A stretch of 64,000 nt of DNA. Source: CALCNS01 sp964425745 (lineage in GTDB: Bacteria; Bacillota; JAAYKD01). A program made the position numbers and the translations under genes. Location: positions 232,868-296,867 of the forward strand of contig CAYRNW010000001.1 in NCBI GenBank assembly GCA_964425745.1. Direction: 5' to 3'. Positions 15,813-24,923 of this stretch are shown here, piece by piece. The notes below the pieces were generated by a model. The model was not told the origin of the DNA. It saw only the letters and a program-made list of their open reading frames with translations, and did no database searches. Position 1 is the first letter of the stretch, and every line of letters starts with the position of its first letter.

Positions 15813-17599
15813 GGAGTTAACCTTTTGAAAATCTTGTCAAGCTCACTAAGACTTAGTTTATAGAAAGTAGGTCTACCATGCGGACAAGTAGAAGCATCTT
15901 CACTTCGCCCCAATTGCTCAATGAAATCGAGCATCTGCTGTTGAGGTAACCATTGGTTTGCTTTCACAGAACCTTTGCAGGACATGGTCACCAACGTCTT
16001 CAACATTAAATCGGAATTCCTTAAAGAACGTTCCAAATTAGACAACTCCATAAAAAGTTGTTGAACTTGATCCTTTCCTTGCACCCCACCGGCTGCTTGA
16101 GGAATTTCGCGAACTAAGATTGTTTGATTCCCAAAATCCTCGATTTCGAAACCCAGACTTTTGATTTCCTTAATTCTAGCAGACACTCGATCATATTCTG
16201 CGATTGAAAACTGTAATACATAGGGTTCTAATAGGATCTGACGTTGAATTTGACCCTGATTCATTTGCTTCTTTAGTTGATTGTACAAAAGTCGCTCAGC
16301 CATAGCATGTTGATCAAAGATGTATAACGAATCAACACTTTGCGCCAAAATATAGGTTCCAGCTAGCTGACTAATGGGTCGCAAAGGTGGAAACATCGAT
16401 ACTTGATTTCGATCATAAGCAGGTATAGTCACAAGAGATGGAAGTGGTTCTTTCATAACCGAACGCTCAATCGGTGTTGAAGATTCTTGAAAATTGACGG
16501 TCTCGTTTAATCTTAACTCTGTCCAAGGATTCGATGCTACGCTCCATGATTTTTGTTTTTCCACCTCTACCGGTTTACTCCAACTGGTGGATAGTTCAGA
16601 AGTGGTTTCGATCAGGGGATTCAAGGCGCTTCGAACTCCTCTTTGAACCAACGAGTACACCCGACGATCTTCTTGAAAGCGAACCTCGGTTTTAGCTGGG
16701 TGAACATTAACATCAATTTGATCGAATGGAATGTCCAACAAGAGCACGAAAAAAGGATATTTCCTCGGCTCCATACGCTGACGATAGGATTCTTCAACCG
16801 CATGTTGAATCGATGGTGCCATAGCATAGCGTCCATTTATGATAAAGTGCTCATCCCGACGGTTGGATCTAGGGAAAGTAGGTTTACCAACGAACCCTTT
16901 CAAAGAATATTCTGAATCCGAATAATCTACTGGAAGTAGGTGTTCTTTCACATCTCGCCCATAGATCTTTTGAATTACAGACATCAACTGACCATTGCCC
17001 TCGGTATCTAAAACCAATTTATCATCGCGCAGGCATTGAATAGCCACATCTGGGCGTGCTAAAGCAAGATGAATGCAGGTTTGTAAGACATGACTTCCTT
17101 CACTGACTACAGATTTCATGAATTTTAAGCGGGCTGGGGTATTATAAAATAAGTTCTCAACCACAATCTGAGTCCCCTTGGGTGCAGCAGCTTCTTCGAT
17201 CGATTTTTGTCCGGATTCAACCTGAATCAAGGTACCTGCCAGATCTTCTTCACGGCGAGTTAGAAGTTGAAACAGAGAGACCGATGCAATGCTCGGCAAA
17301 GCTTCACCCCGAAATCCCAGGGTATGAATGGCAAATAAATCCGATTCTTGACGAATTTTACTGGTCGCGTGTCGTTCTAACGCGAGTGGAGCTTCATTAG
17401 CACTCATCCCCGAACCATTGTCGATGACTTTGATCTTCTGCAGACCCCCTTGTTCAATTTCCACACTGATTCGGGTTGCTCCGGCATCGATAGCATTTTC
17501 AATAAGCTCTTTCACAACGGACGCTGGCCGTTCAACAACTTCACCGGCTGCAATCTTATTGGCCAAATCCACCGACAAAATTCGAATTGAGTTTTCCAT
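15809..17599 (-). CDS. mutL: DNA mismatch repair protein MutL
   Basis: 596 residues. The GHKL ATPase domain has the motifs ENAIDAGAT (residue about 34), DNGSGM (about 60), TLGFRGEAL (about 93) and the later NVHPAKTEVRF. The C-terminal endonuclease domain has DQHAMAER, SCKGSVKA and CPHGRP, so the metal-binding nicking site of bacteria lacking MutH appears present; the position after DQHAxxE that is often a second Glu is Asn. MutL links MutS mismatch recognition to strand incision. It begins ten bases downstream of the mutS stop in the same operon. Confidence 0.97.
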   Translation of the reverse strand: MENSIRILSVDLANKIAAGEVVERPASVVKELIENAIDAGATRISVEIEQGGLQKIKVIDNGSGMSANEAPLALERHATSKIRQESDLFAIHTLGFRGEALPSIASVSLFQLLTRREEDLAGTLIQVESGQKSIEEAAAPKGTQIVVENLFYNTPARLKFMKSVVSEGSHVLQTCIHLALARPDVAIQCLRDDKLVLDTEGNGQLMSVIQKIYGRDVKEHLLPVDYSDSEYSLKGFVGKPTFPRSNRRDEHFIINGRYAMAPSIQHAVEESYRQRMEPRKYPFFVLLLDIPFDQIDVNVHPAKTEVRFQEDRRVYSLVQRGVRSALNPLIETTSELSTSWSKPVEVEKQKSWSVASNPWTELRLNETVNFQESSTPIERSVMKEPLPSLVTIPAYDRNQVSMFPPLRPISQLAGTYILAQSVDSLYIFDQHAMAERLLYNQLKKQMNQGQIQRQILLEPYVLQFSIAEYDRVSARIKEIKSLGFEIEDFGNQTILVREIPQAAGGVQGKDQVQQLFMELSNLERSLRNSDLMLKTLVTMSCKGSVKANQWLPQQQMLDFIEQLGRSEDASTCPHGRPTFYKLSLSELDKIFKRLTP

Positions 17600-17609
17600 G
17601 TGTTCCTCC

Positions 17610-20222
17610 TTACTCTTTGTTTAATAACATTTGTAAATGATGGATATAGTTTAGAGCTTCAATGGGTGACATTGACATGATGTCCTTCGCCTTTAAATCC
17701 TTCAAGATTGGGTGTTCATCTGCTGCAAGCAGTGAAAGCTGCTCAGAACCCAGTATTTGACGATCTTTACTCGATCGTTGATCCCTTGAAATGAATGCTT
17801 GTTCTTGCGATTCCAGTAGTTTTAAGACCTCTCTTGCTCTTTTAACAACCTGGCGTGGTAACCCCGCTAAGCGAGCAACCTCAATCCCATAACTTTTGTC
17901 CATACCCCCAGGCACAATGCGATGTAGAAAAACGATATTCTCGTCTTTTCCACGAACAGCGACCGAGAAATTACGAACTCCCTCGTAAAGCTGTTCCATA
18001 TCGGTCAGTTCGTGGTAATGTGTTGCAAAGAGTGTCCTAGCACCTAACCACTGCGGATTTTGAATGTACTCCAAGGCAGCTCTAGCAATACTCATGCCAT
18101 CGAACGTACTGGTCCCCCGACCAATCTCATCGAGGATCAAGAAGCTTCTATGTGTAGCCGAAGCTAAAATCTGGCTCAATTCGGTCATTTCCACCATGAA
18201 CGTAGATTGTCCACCGGCTAAATCATCTCCGGTTCCGACTCTGGTAAAAATACGATCGACAATCCCGATTTCAGCGGAAGAGGCGGGCACATAGGACCCC
18301 ATTTGGGCCATGAGTACAATCAGTGCATTCATGCGCAGGTAGGTACTTTTACCAGCCATATTAGGTCCGGTTATGATTAAAATCCGCTGATTCTCTTCAT
18401 CCATCATCAAATCATTGGGAATATAAGGACTATTTTTGAGGGTTCGTTCTACAACCGGATGCCTTCCCTCTCTTATCTTTATGGTTCTGCCAAGATGAAT
18501 GCTCGGTTTACAATATCGATAACGAGAAGCGATTTCGGCCATGGAAGCTATACAATCGAGTACGGCAATGACAGAAGCTGCTTGAAGGATCTGTTCTCTA
18601 AAACCTCCAATCCAATCTCGCAATTCGATAAACAAGTCAAACTCTAACTCAACCAACTTCGTTTCAGCACCAAGAATCGTTTCTTCCAACTCTTTTAACC
18701 GTTGAGTGATGTAGCGTTCTCCATTGGACAGGGTTTGTTTGCGAATGTAATGTTCAGGAACATTTGCCAGCTGAGAGCGAGTAACCTCAAGATAATAACC
18801 AAAGACGCGATTATAGCCTACTTTCAAATTCCGAATGCCGGTTTGTTCACGTTCTTCTTGTTCCAGGGCCAAAACCCATTCTTTTCCTTCATTGGCTGCT
18901 TTCGCGTAAATATCGACATCATGATGATATCCCTGCCTGATCATGCCCCCTTCACGAATCGAAACAGGAGGTTCATCGACAATTGCTTGACTAATTCGTT
19001 GGTCAATTTCGGTTAAATTCGGTAATGATTGAGTCTGAGTCAAAAGCAAAGATGATTGAACGTCTTGCAGAAGTTCTTTTAAGTTGGGCAGCAAAGATAT
19101 GGTTCGTTGCAATGCTTGAAGATCCCTAGCGTTGGCTGAACCAAAGCTAATCCGACTCAATAATCGCTCAAGATCGGTCACCTTTTGAAGTTGTTCTTGT
19201 ATGGCCTCGCGTAACCCGGGGTTTTCAACAAACTCCTGAACTGCACTTAAACGATGGTCAATTTGTGCTTTATTGGTTAAGGGCTGTAAAATCCATTGAT
19301 GTAGCATACGCCCCCCCACGGAGGTCCGAGTTCGATCCATGACCCAGAGAAGTGATCCTTGATATTGATTATCACGCATCGTTTGTGTCAATTCCAAACT
19401 TCTCCGCGTTGATAAATCCAATACCATTTGCCAATCCAATTGATAATATTCGGGTGCATTCAATTTGAGATTCGGCAGTTTGGTTGTGTTTTGCACATAC
19501 CAGGAAAGTGCTTTAATCACCTCAAGCAGAGATTCGCTTCGTTGATTCAAAGGAATTGAACGAAATAGCACGTCTTCTGGGTGCAGTTGCTCCAAAATTT
19601 GTGTTCGTTCGTCTGCTTGCAGTTTGGTGCAATGGACTCCATTGACTAAACAAATATTCTCGAGTTCCTCTTGAACTTTTTCTTGCCAGGGTATCACTTC
19701 ACGAGGGTTCAAACGTGTTAATTCGTTCTTTGCTTGACGAGGAGCGTCCTCACCCTGATACTCTGTACAAAGAAATACCCCAGTTGAAACGTCGACCGCT
19801 GCAAGGGCAAACGCGTGCTCTTGCCACGACAGGCAAACCAAAAAGTGATTTCGCTTTTCTTCTAATAGAGGGCTCAAATTGGCTGTTCCGGGTGTCACAA
19901 TCCTCACGATTTCACGTCGAACTAAGTTCTTAGTGGTTTTTGGATCTTCTACTTGCTCACAAATGGCAACACGGTACCCTTTCCCCACCAACTTACTGAT
20001 GTATCCTTCTGCTGCATGGTAAGGAACCCCACACATAGGAATTCGATCTTCCTGACCACCTTCTCGCCCGGTCAACGTGATATCCAGCTCTTTGGACATT
20101 TCAATGGCGTCTTCAAAAAACATCTCATAAAAATCTCCTAAACGGAAAAATAAAATCGCGTCAGGATTTTCAGCTTTCATTTGCAGATATTGCTGGATCA
20201 TCGGAGTATAGGATTTATCCAT
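17610..20222 (-). CDS. mutS: DNA mismatch repair protein MutS
   Basis: 870 residues, full MutS1 length. The mismatch-recognition domain contains the FFRLGDFYEMF segment near residue 25, with the Phe-x-Glu wedge. The ATPase domain has Walker A GPNMAGKST, DDLAGGQSTFMVEM and the Walker B/D-loop LILDEIGRGTSTFDG, followed by THYHEL. It is the ATP-driven mismatch sensor partnered by MutL immediately downstream. It follows miaB by 15 bases. Confidence 0.98.
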   Translation of the reverse strand: MDKSYTPMIQQYLQMKAENPDAILFFRLGDFYEMFFEDAIEMSKELDITLTGREGGQEDRIPMCGVPYHAAEGYISKLVGKGYRVAICEQVEDPKTTKNLVRREIVRIVTPGTANLSPLLEEKRNHFLVCLSWQEHAFALAAVDVSTGVFLCTEYQGEDAPRQAKNELTRLNPREVIPWQEKVQEELENICLVNGVHCTKLQADERTQILEQLHPEDVLFRSIPLNQRSESLLEVIKALSWYVQNTTKLPNLKLNAPEYYQLDWQMVLDLSTRRSLELTQTMRDNQYQGSLLWVMDRTRTSVGGRMLHQWILQPLTNKAQIDHRLSAVQEFVENPGLREAIQEQLQKVTDLERLLSRISFGSANARDLQALQRTISLLPNLKELLQDVQSSLLLTQTQSLPNLTEIDQRISQAIVDEPPVSIREGGMIRQGYHHDVDIYAKAANEGKEWVLALEQEEREQTGIRNLKVGYNRVFGYYLEVTRSQLANVPEHYIRKQTLSNGERYITQRLKELEETILGAETKLVELEFDLFIELRDWIGGFREQILQAASVIAVLDCIASMAEIASRYRYCKPSIHLGRTIKIREGRHPVVERTLKNSPYIPNDLMMDEENQRILIITGPNMAGKSTYLRMNALIVLMAQMGSYVPASSAEIGIVDRIFTRVGTGDDLAGGQSTFMVEMTELSQILASATHRSFLILDEIGRGTSTFDGMSIARAALEYIQNPQWLGARTLFATHYHELTDMEQLYEGVRNFSVAVRGKDENIVFLHRIVPGGMDKSYGIEVARLAGLPRQVVKRAREVLKLLESQEQAFISRDQRSSKDRQILGSEQLSLLAADEHPILKDLKAKDIMSMSPIEALNYIHHLQMLLNKE

Positions 20223-20237
20223 GACCGGACCTCCTTA

Positions 20238-21629
20238 CTAGTTTTTTTTCGGAATTCCTTCCAAATGCCAACTGCTTGCTTTAACAATGTGCACCCAGAT
20301 GATTTTTCCAATTTCCGATACAGTCGCAGGGAAGTGCACCAGTTTATTGCCACCGGTGCGCCCAGTATACATGGAATCATCTTGTTTGCTAGGTCCCTCG
20401 ACAAGCACTTCCAAATCTTGACCTTCATATTCAAGATTGATTTGCAAAGAAATTTCAGCTTGAACATCCATAAGCTTCTGAATTCTAGCTTGCTTAATCG
20501 CATAGGGGATCTGATTTTCCATTTCAGCTGCCGGTGTACCACTGCGCTGACTGTATATAAAGGTATAAGCACTGTCGAAGCGCACCTTTTGAACAACATC
20601 GAGCGTATCATTAAAATCTTCGTCAGTCTCGCCAGGAAATCCTACAATGATATCGGTTGTGAACGATACATGAGGAACCGCTGCTTTGATTTGCTGTGCA
20701 ATTTCTAAATACCGCTCTTTGGAATAGCCACGATTCATCGCTTTTAAGATTCGACTACTCCCCGATTGCATGGGCAAGTGGAATTGAGGACAGACATGTT
20801 TTGCTTCTTGAAAAACACGAATCAATTTCGGGTTCACATCTCTTGGATGAGAAGACATGAACCGAATGCGGCGAATCCCGGGAATGAGATCCACTTGTTC
20901 CAATAAGTCAGCAAAATCCATGCTTGAACCTGCATCTTTGCCGTAGGAGTTCACATTTTGACCCAATAGTGTTACTTCTTGTACTCCATCTGCTACTAAT
21001 GCTCGAATTTCTGCCAAAATATCGTCGGGCTTTCTGCTTCTCTCCCGTCCGCGTACATAGGGTACAATACAATAGGTACAAAAATTATTGCAACCATAGG
21101 TTATACTGACCATTGCACTATATGAATGACTTCGTAATTTAGGTAAACCTTCGGTTGGAATAGCATTGGTTTCCTCGATTGAAATTACTTTTCCTTTGTG
21201 TTGTAATGCTTGCCATAAAAGTTCTGGGAAATGATCGATCTGATGTGTACCAAAGAGGATATCGATATGTCGATAACTTTTCTGAACTTTGGCAACGATT
21301 TCAGGCCGTTGAACCATACATCCTCCTAACGCTATTATCAGGTCCGGGTGTTGTTCTTTAATGAATTTTAGACGGCCAAGGTGCCCGAGTACTCTGTTTT
21401 CCGCACTTTCTCGAACACTGCAAGTATTCAGAATCACTAGATCGGATTCTTCGGGGGAATCGTGCTTCACAAATCCAACCCGATCCAGTAATCCGGCGAT
21501 GAGTTCTGCATCATTAAAACTCATTTGACAACCAAAGGTCGAAAAAAACATTCTTGGCGGGCGGCCATTTACTTCAGTATAGTGTTGCGTCCAATCCTGT
21601 AATCGCTGCGTTGTAGATTCTGTTGACAT
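20238..21629 (-). CDS. miaB: tRNA-2-methylthio-N6-dimethylallyladenosine synthase
   Basis: 463 residues. Radical SAM methylthiotransferase: the N-terminal domain has three cysteines (FGCQMSFND, NTCSVRESAENRV, GGCMVQR) for the auxiliary cluster; the radical SAM motif is YGCNNFCTYCIVPYVRGRE near residue 160, and a C-terminal TRAM domain (LEVLVEG...) follows. It converts i6A37 to ms2i6A37 using the MiaA product. It is the first gene of the operon. A TATAAT lies at 21664-21669 on the minus strand, but without a convincing -35. The start ATG has AAGGAG seven bases before it. Confidence 0.97.
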   Translation of the reverse strand: MSTESTTQRLQDWTQHYTEVNGRPPRMFFSTFGCQMSFNDAELIAGLLDRVGFVKHDSPEESDLVILNTCSVRESAENRVLGHLGRLKFIKEQHPDLIIALGGCMVQRPEIVAKVQKSYRHIDILFGTHQIDHFPELLWQALQHKGKVISIEETNAIPTEGLPKLRSHSYSAMVSITYGCNNFCTYCIVPYVRGRERSRKPDDILAEIRALVADGVQEVTLLGQNVNSYGKDAGSSMDFADLLEQVDLIPGIRRIRFMSSHPRDVNPKLIRVFQEAKHVCPQFHLPMQSGSSRILKAMNRGYSKERYLEIAQQIKAAVPHVSFTTDIIVGFPGETDEDFNDTLDVVQKVRFDSAYTFIYSQRSGTPAAEMENQIPYAIKQARIQKLMDVQAEISLQINLEYEGQDLEVLVEGPSKQDDSMYTGRTGGNKLVHFPATVSEIGKIIWVHIVKASSWHLEGIPKKN

Positions 21630-21655
21630 ATATAATCTCCTTTTTGAAAAAAAAC

Positions 21656-21684
21656 TTGCCCAAATTATAAAAAAAGTGTATGAT
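21656..21684 (+). promoter_or_regulatory. Sigma-A type promoter of the M20-like peptidase gene
   Basis: TTGCCC (21656-21661), a 17-base spacer and TATGAT (21679-21684). It overlaps the region that must hold the divergent miaB promoter, so the two may compete. Confidence 0.65.
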
Positions 21685-21716
21685 GGAGAGAGAATTTGTT
21701 AGATGCAGGTGATGGC

Positions 21717-22535
21717 ATGAAAGTTATAAAACGAGAAAAGACCTTTGACTTTGCTTCTTTTAATCTAGATCGATTAATTGAACTGGTCGATGTGTATGCA
21801 CCGCCCAAAGAAGAAAAACCAATGGCGGATTTTGTAGAGCCACTCTTAGCGAAATATTGTGAATACACAGACAGAGATTCGATTGGCAACCTCTATGCAT
21901 TTCGCAAAGGAGATCCGAATGCGCCTACCATACTCTTGTCTGCACATCAAGACACCGTATTATTTCCCCCTCAGGAGAAATATTATATCGTTCAAAATGG
22001 ATATTTGCAACTAAATAAAGATTTTTTGGAACGCGATCGTTATAGCGGTTCGATTCGTTCCGTTGTCTTGGGCGGTGATGATCGTTGCGGCATTGAAATT
22101 ATCCTATCTATCTTAGAAACCTATGATGGCCCGCTCAATATAAAGATAATTTTATCGACTCGTGAAGAAATCGGTGGTGAGGGAATTGCCGATGTTAGAA
22201 GAGACTTCTTTCAAAATCTACGTTTTGGACTTGTGTTAGACCGAAAATTCAGTGGCGACATCGTCACTTCTATTGAGCGGCAAACACTATGCACGAAGAA
22301 GCTTTATCAGCATGTTTTACAATCGGGAGTGCGGGCAAATGTCAAAGATTTGCGAGAGACGGTAGGCTCTTTCTCGGATGCCTACTTTCTCTCAAAACGA
22401 TTGAAAATTGATTGTGTCAACATGAGCGTTGGCTATTATCAACCTCATACTTCCTTGGAGCGTATCGATTTATACGCCTTCAACAACAGTGTTCGCTGGG
22501 TTAAAGAAATTTTAGAAACCTACCAGCCAGATTAA
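21717..22535 (+). CDS. Compact M20-family metallopeptidase-like protein
   Basis: 272 residues from the ATG at 21717, which has AGGTGAT before it. Metal-site motifs of the M20/M42 clan are present: SAHQDTV (about 82), GGDDRCG (about 122), STREEIGGEG (about 149), a VLDRK segment (about 173) and a late HTSLE (about 245). These fit a zinc-dependent aminopeptidase or dipeptidase. The protein is short: the lid/dimerisation domain of about 110 residues normally inserted in M20 enzymes is not evident between VLDRK and GSFSDAYFLS. The substrate is unknown. It has its own promoter and is 47 bases from the unknown gene that follows. Confidence 0.75.
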   Translation: MKVIKREKTFDFASFNLDRLIELVDVYAPPKEEKPMADFVEPLLAKYCEYTDRDSIGNLYAFRKGDPNAPTILLSAHQDTVLFPPQEKYYIVQNGYLQLNKDFLERDRYSGSIRSVVLGGDDRCGIEIILSILETYDGPLNIKIILSTREEIGGEGIADVRRDFFQNLRFGLVLDRKFSGDIVTSIERQTLCTKKLYQHVLQSGVRANVKDLRETVGSFSDAYFLSKRLKIDCVNMSVGYYQPHTSLERIDLYAFNNSVRWVKEILETYQPD

Positions 22536-22582
22536 ACAGCGGATCAATTATTCTTGTCAATATACCCAAAGGTGAGATCAAT

Positions 22583-23779
22583 ATGACCAACTACAACCAA
22601 CCACTCGATATCAACAGTCGTTTAGATAAAGCACATGAATATTATTTGAATGCTAAAAGGCCATGCTGTCCTGCGCCTTTTCCTGATTATGTACAACGTC
22701 ATCCTTTACTGGAACAAATCAGTGGCAATCATCCGATTCCTTCTCCCCCCATGCCTTTTTGGTGGTCCGAAAATGTTTTGAACGCCCCCCAATTAAGGAA
22801 ATTTCCATGGTTAAAGGAAGTTTTAGATCAGGTTACATGGCAAGAAATGATTGAAGGGAAAATTTCAGATAAGAAGTTCAAGGAATTCCGAATGAAGTGG
22901 TCGGTTGAACAACGCAAATTAGTCTCTTCTCCAAAAATTGGTGGCATCCTTAATGTTATTTTTCATGTAGAACCAGAGCCCGTAAAAAAATATCGGAATC
23001 GTTCTAAAGAGTACTCCCGTATTCCTCTTTGGTGGTATTGGATCGCCTTGGAATCCAGAAGTTTCGGAGACGCCAAAATCAGCAGATTTTTAGCCAAAAC
23101 TACGCTTCAGGAATTTAATGGGGGCGAATTCAATCTTGACCGTTTCGAAAGAATGCGGTCTGGTACTTCAAAAAAAATACCAAAAACCACAAAAATTGAA
23201 GATTTTTTATATCAATCCTTTTATGAATATCCTAATGTGCTGACAAAATTTAACCAGCGTGGTGGCAAAACCCTTTATACAATGCGAGTCACGATTGACC
23301 CTTATTCCATAGTCAGCATGAGTACCCGCTCACCTCACTGGAGCAGTTGTCAAAATCCAATTCGTCTTGATACCCATGAACAAAGTCACAAATTGTGGGC
23401 AAACTTATTGGACAGCAATATGGCTTTATTGGAAATGATTAACCCCGATGAAGACGAAGAAGTTAGCTTGGTAGCAAGGGCCATTCTCCGGATTGTCAAA
23501 GATCATAAGCAGGATCTTCTTTATCTTGATTGCTTATATGGTGAAAGAGGTTATGTGACTTCCTTTGTTACTATAACTCGCGAATTAGCTAAAACAATCG
23601 GTTTAGTTCCGGTTTCCGGACGAATGTTACCTTTTTACACAAGCTTCAACACTCCTTTAACGGGATATCCAATAGACTTCAAACACTATGAACCCCCTTA
23701 CTTGGATTTTGGGGAATGGAAAAAAATTAATGGATTGTATCAATTTACAGGCGAAGGTCATTATTTGTATTCCATGTAG
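22583..23779 (+). CDS. Protein of unknown function with an HWSSC motif
   Basis: 398 residues, not recognised. It is rich in Trp, Tyr and Pro, has no signal peptide or membrane segment, and looks soluble. The N-terminus has CCPAPFPDY and PPMPFWW. The most conserved-looking segment is at residues about 238-262: TIDPYSIVSMST followed by HWSSCQ (Trp253, Cys256). Near residues 290-320 there is ARAILRIV then LYGERGY. From memory this combination (DP..S, MS, W-x-SC, later R...YG) resembles uncharacterised proteins found in phages and mobile elements, but I cannot confirm that. AAAGGTGA precedes the ATG. It shares the M20-like gene's transcript and ends at a strong terminator. Confidence 0.7.
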   Translation: MTNYNQPLDINSRLDKAHEYYLNAKRPCCPAPFPDYVQRHPLLEQISGNHPIPSPPMPFWWSENVLNAPQLRKFPWLKEVLDQVTWQEMIEGKISDKKFKEFRMKWSVEQRKLVSSPKIGGILNVIFHVEPEPVKKYRNRSKEYSRIPLWWYWIALESRSFGDAKISRFLAKTTLQEFNGGEFNLDRFERMRSGTSKKIPKTTKIEDFLYQSFYEYPNVLTKFNQRGGKTLYTMRVTIDPYSIVSMSTRSPHWSSCQNPIRLDTHEQSHKLWANLLDSNMALLEMINPDEDEEVSLVARAILRIVKDHKQDLLYLDCLYGERGYVTSFVTITRELAKTIGLVPVSGRMLPFYTSFNTPLTGYPIDFKHYEPPYLDFGEWKKINGLYQFTGEGHYLYSM

Positions 23780-23785
23780 CATAAA

Positions 23786-23828
23786 GAAAAAGGCAACTTC
23801 AGCAATAAGCTGGAGTTGCCTTCTTTTA
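23786..23828. terminator. Bidirectional terminator between convergent genes
   Basis: Arms AAGGCAACTTCAGC and GCTGGAGTTGCCTT with an AATA loop. T-rich tails exist on both strands (CTTTT on plus, TTTTTCTTT on minus), so it can end both the unknown plus-strand gene and the NUDIX gene. Confidence 0.88.
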
Positions 23829-23842
23829 AACTGAAGACATGA

Positions 23843-24283
23843 CTATTCTTTTTGCTCTTCTTTATCGTCTTTACTCTGCTCCTCTAACCGTTTATGAGAG
23901 AATGACAGAAGTGATCGGTCCTGGCTATATGTAATTAATTCCAGAGCTTGTTCATATGGGAAAAACCCACCTTCAGAAAAACCCTCTTCTTTATTCACAA
24001 AGGCTTCAACCTCGTCACTGGTCATCAAATACCAAGTAATGCGGTTACAAACAGGTCGTCTGCGGGAAATAGAGTAAAACTCATAACTGGTCTGGCCTGC
24101 GGGTTCAACGATATCGGCAGAAACCCCGGCTTCGTGTTTCACGCGAGACACAGCAACTTCATGGGCAAGTTGATCGTTTCGAATAACTCCTTTTGGAAAA
24201 ACCCATTCATCTTTTTCATTCTTCAGTAATAGCACTTTGTCTTGATTAAAAACTACTCCACCGGCGCAATTTCGAATTAACAT
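23843..24283 (-). CDS. NUDIX-fold protein with degenerate NUDIX box
   Basis: 146 residues. The fold is evident: CAGGVVFNQDKVLLLKN, then EWVFPKGVIRND. The NUDIX box should read G-x5-E-x7-R-E-U-x-E-E-x-G-U. Here it is G-VIRND-Q-LAHEVAV-S-R-V-K-H-E-A-G-V, so the first Glu is Gln, the R-E pair is S-R, and one of the last two Glu is His. One metal-ligand Glu remains. The protein may be weakly active, use other residues, or act as a binding protein. The C-terminal tail is charged (RLEEQSKDDKEEQKE). It could hydrolyse a nucleotide diphosphate derivative; no substrate can be named. Confidence 0.8.
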   Translation of the reverse strand: MLIRNCAGGVVFNQDKVLLLKNEKDEWVFPKGVIRNDQLAHEVAVSRVKHEAGVSADIVEPAGQTSYEFYSISRRRPVCNRITWYLMTSDEVEAFVNKEEGFSEGGFFPYEQALELITYSQDRSLLSFSHKRLEEQSKDDKEEQKE

Positions 24284-24398
24284 AGCGTCCTCTCCTCCTT
24301 GAGTATAATTTCCTTATACCTTACTTCATACTTATGTTACTTTATTCAATTCAAGGAATCCGGACTCCTTCTTTTGAAAAGTACCAAATCGATTCTAT

Positions 24399-24923
24399 TT
24401 AGATCATTTCCTGGTTGATCGTGTTGAGAATGAAGTCATCCAAAGCGAGATTTTGAATGTGAACCTTGTTCTCCTCTTCCCCCAATTGAATCTTGAAGAA
24501 ATTGATCAGCAAATGGTTCTTAACAACTTTGTGAGTATCGAGATGTAATGGAACTACATGAATTTGAATCTCTTCATGAGAAACTCCGGTCAAAATTTGT
24601 TGGCGTAGATGTTCTACGTTTAATTGTTTGACAGGTTGGAGCATCGCTTTTTCGATTCCTAAATCGTCCATCATCCAGAGATGATTGCTGTAGAGACGCC
24701 CTTCCTTTTTATTGCTTGCTTTGAAAGGTTCTCGGTTTGCTAACGCTGATAAAACCCTGCGCACGGATTCTGAAGTAAATTCCTCGTCATAGCTCAACTC
24801 ATAACCTTGCATTGCGGTTACTTCCTGAATAAAGAGATCGGAGATTCGCTCACGATCTTTGAGAGCAGCCCAAAAGAAATCCATCGCTTCTAATGCTTCC
24901 AAATTCATTTTTAAAACAGTCAA
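24399..24923 (-). CDS. Conserved-looking protein of unknown function
   Basis: 174 residues. I start it at TTG 24923: GGGAGG lies eight bases before it and TTGA overlaps the stop of the DUF1294 gene, so the two are translationally coupled. A longer reading in the same frame would run across the DUF1294 gene and is rejected. The protein is soluble, acidic and helical at the N-terminus (LEALEAMDFFWAALKDRERIS), with SNHLWMMDDLGI in the middle and a C-terminal segment rich in hydrophobic strands. No signal, membrane segment or recognisable catalytic motif is seen. I do not recognise the family. Confidence 0.7.
   Translation of the reverse strand: MTVLKMNLEALEAMDFFWAALKDRERISDLFIQEVTAMQGYELSYDEEFTSESVRRVLSALANREPFKASNKKEGRLYSNHLWMMDDLGIEKAMLQPVKQLNVEHLRQQILTGVSHEEIQIHVVPLHLDTHKVVKNHLLINFFKIQLGEEENKVHIQNLALDDFILNTINQEMI

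Noticed and set aside
15809..17599. MutL as a lost endonuclease because the second Glu after DQHAxxE is Asn
   Set aside because: The main metal ligands (DQHAxxE, SCKxSV, CPHGRP) are kept; the second Glu varies among MutL proteins.
20181..20708. Open frame of 175 residues on the plus strand inside miaB/mutS
   Set aside because: Antisense to strongly conserved miaB and mutS sequence, with no ribosome binding site; a shadow frame.
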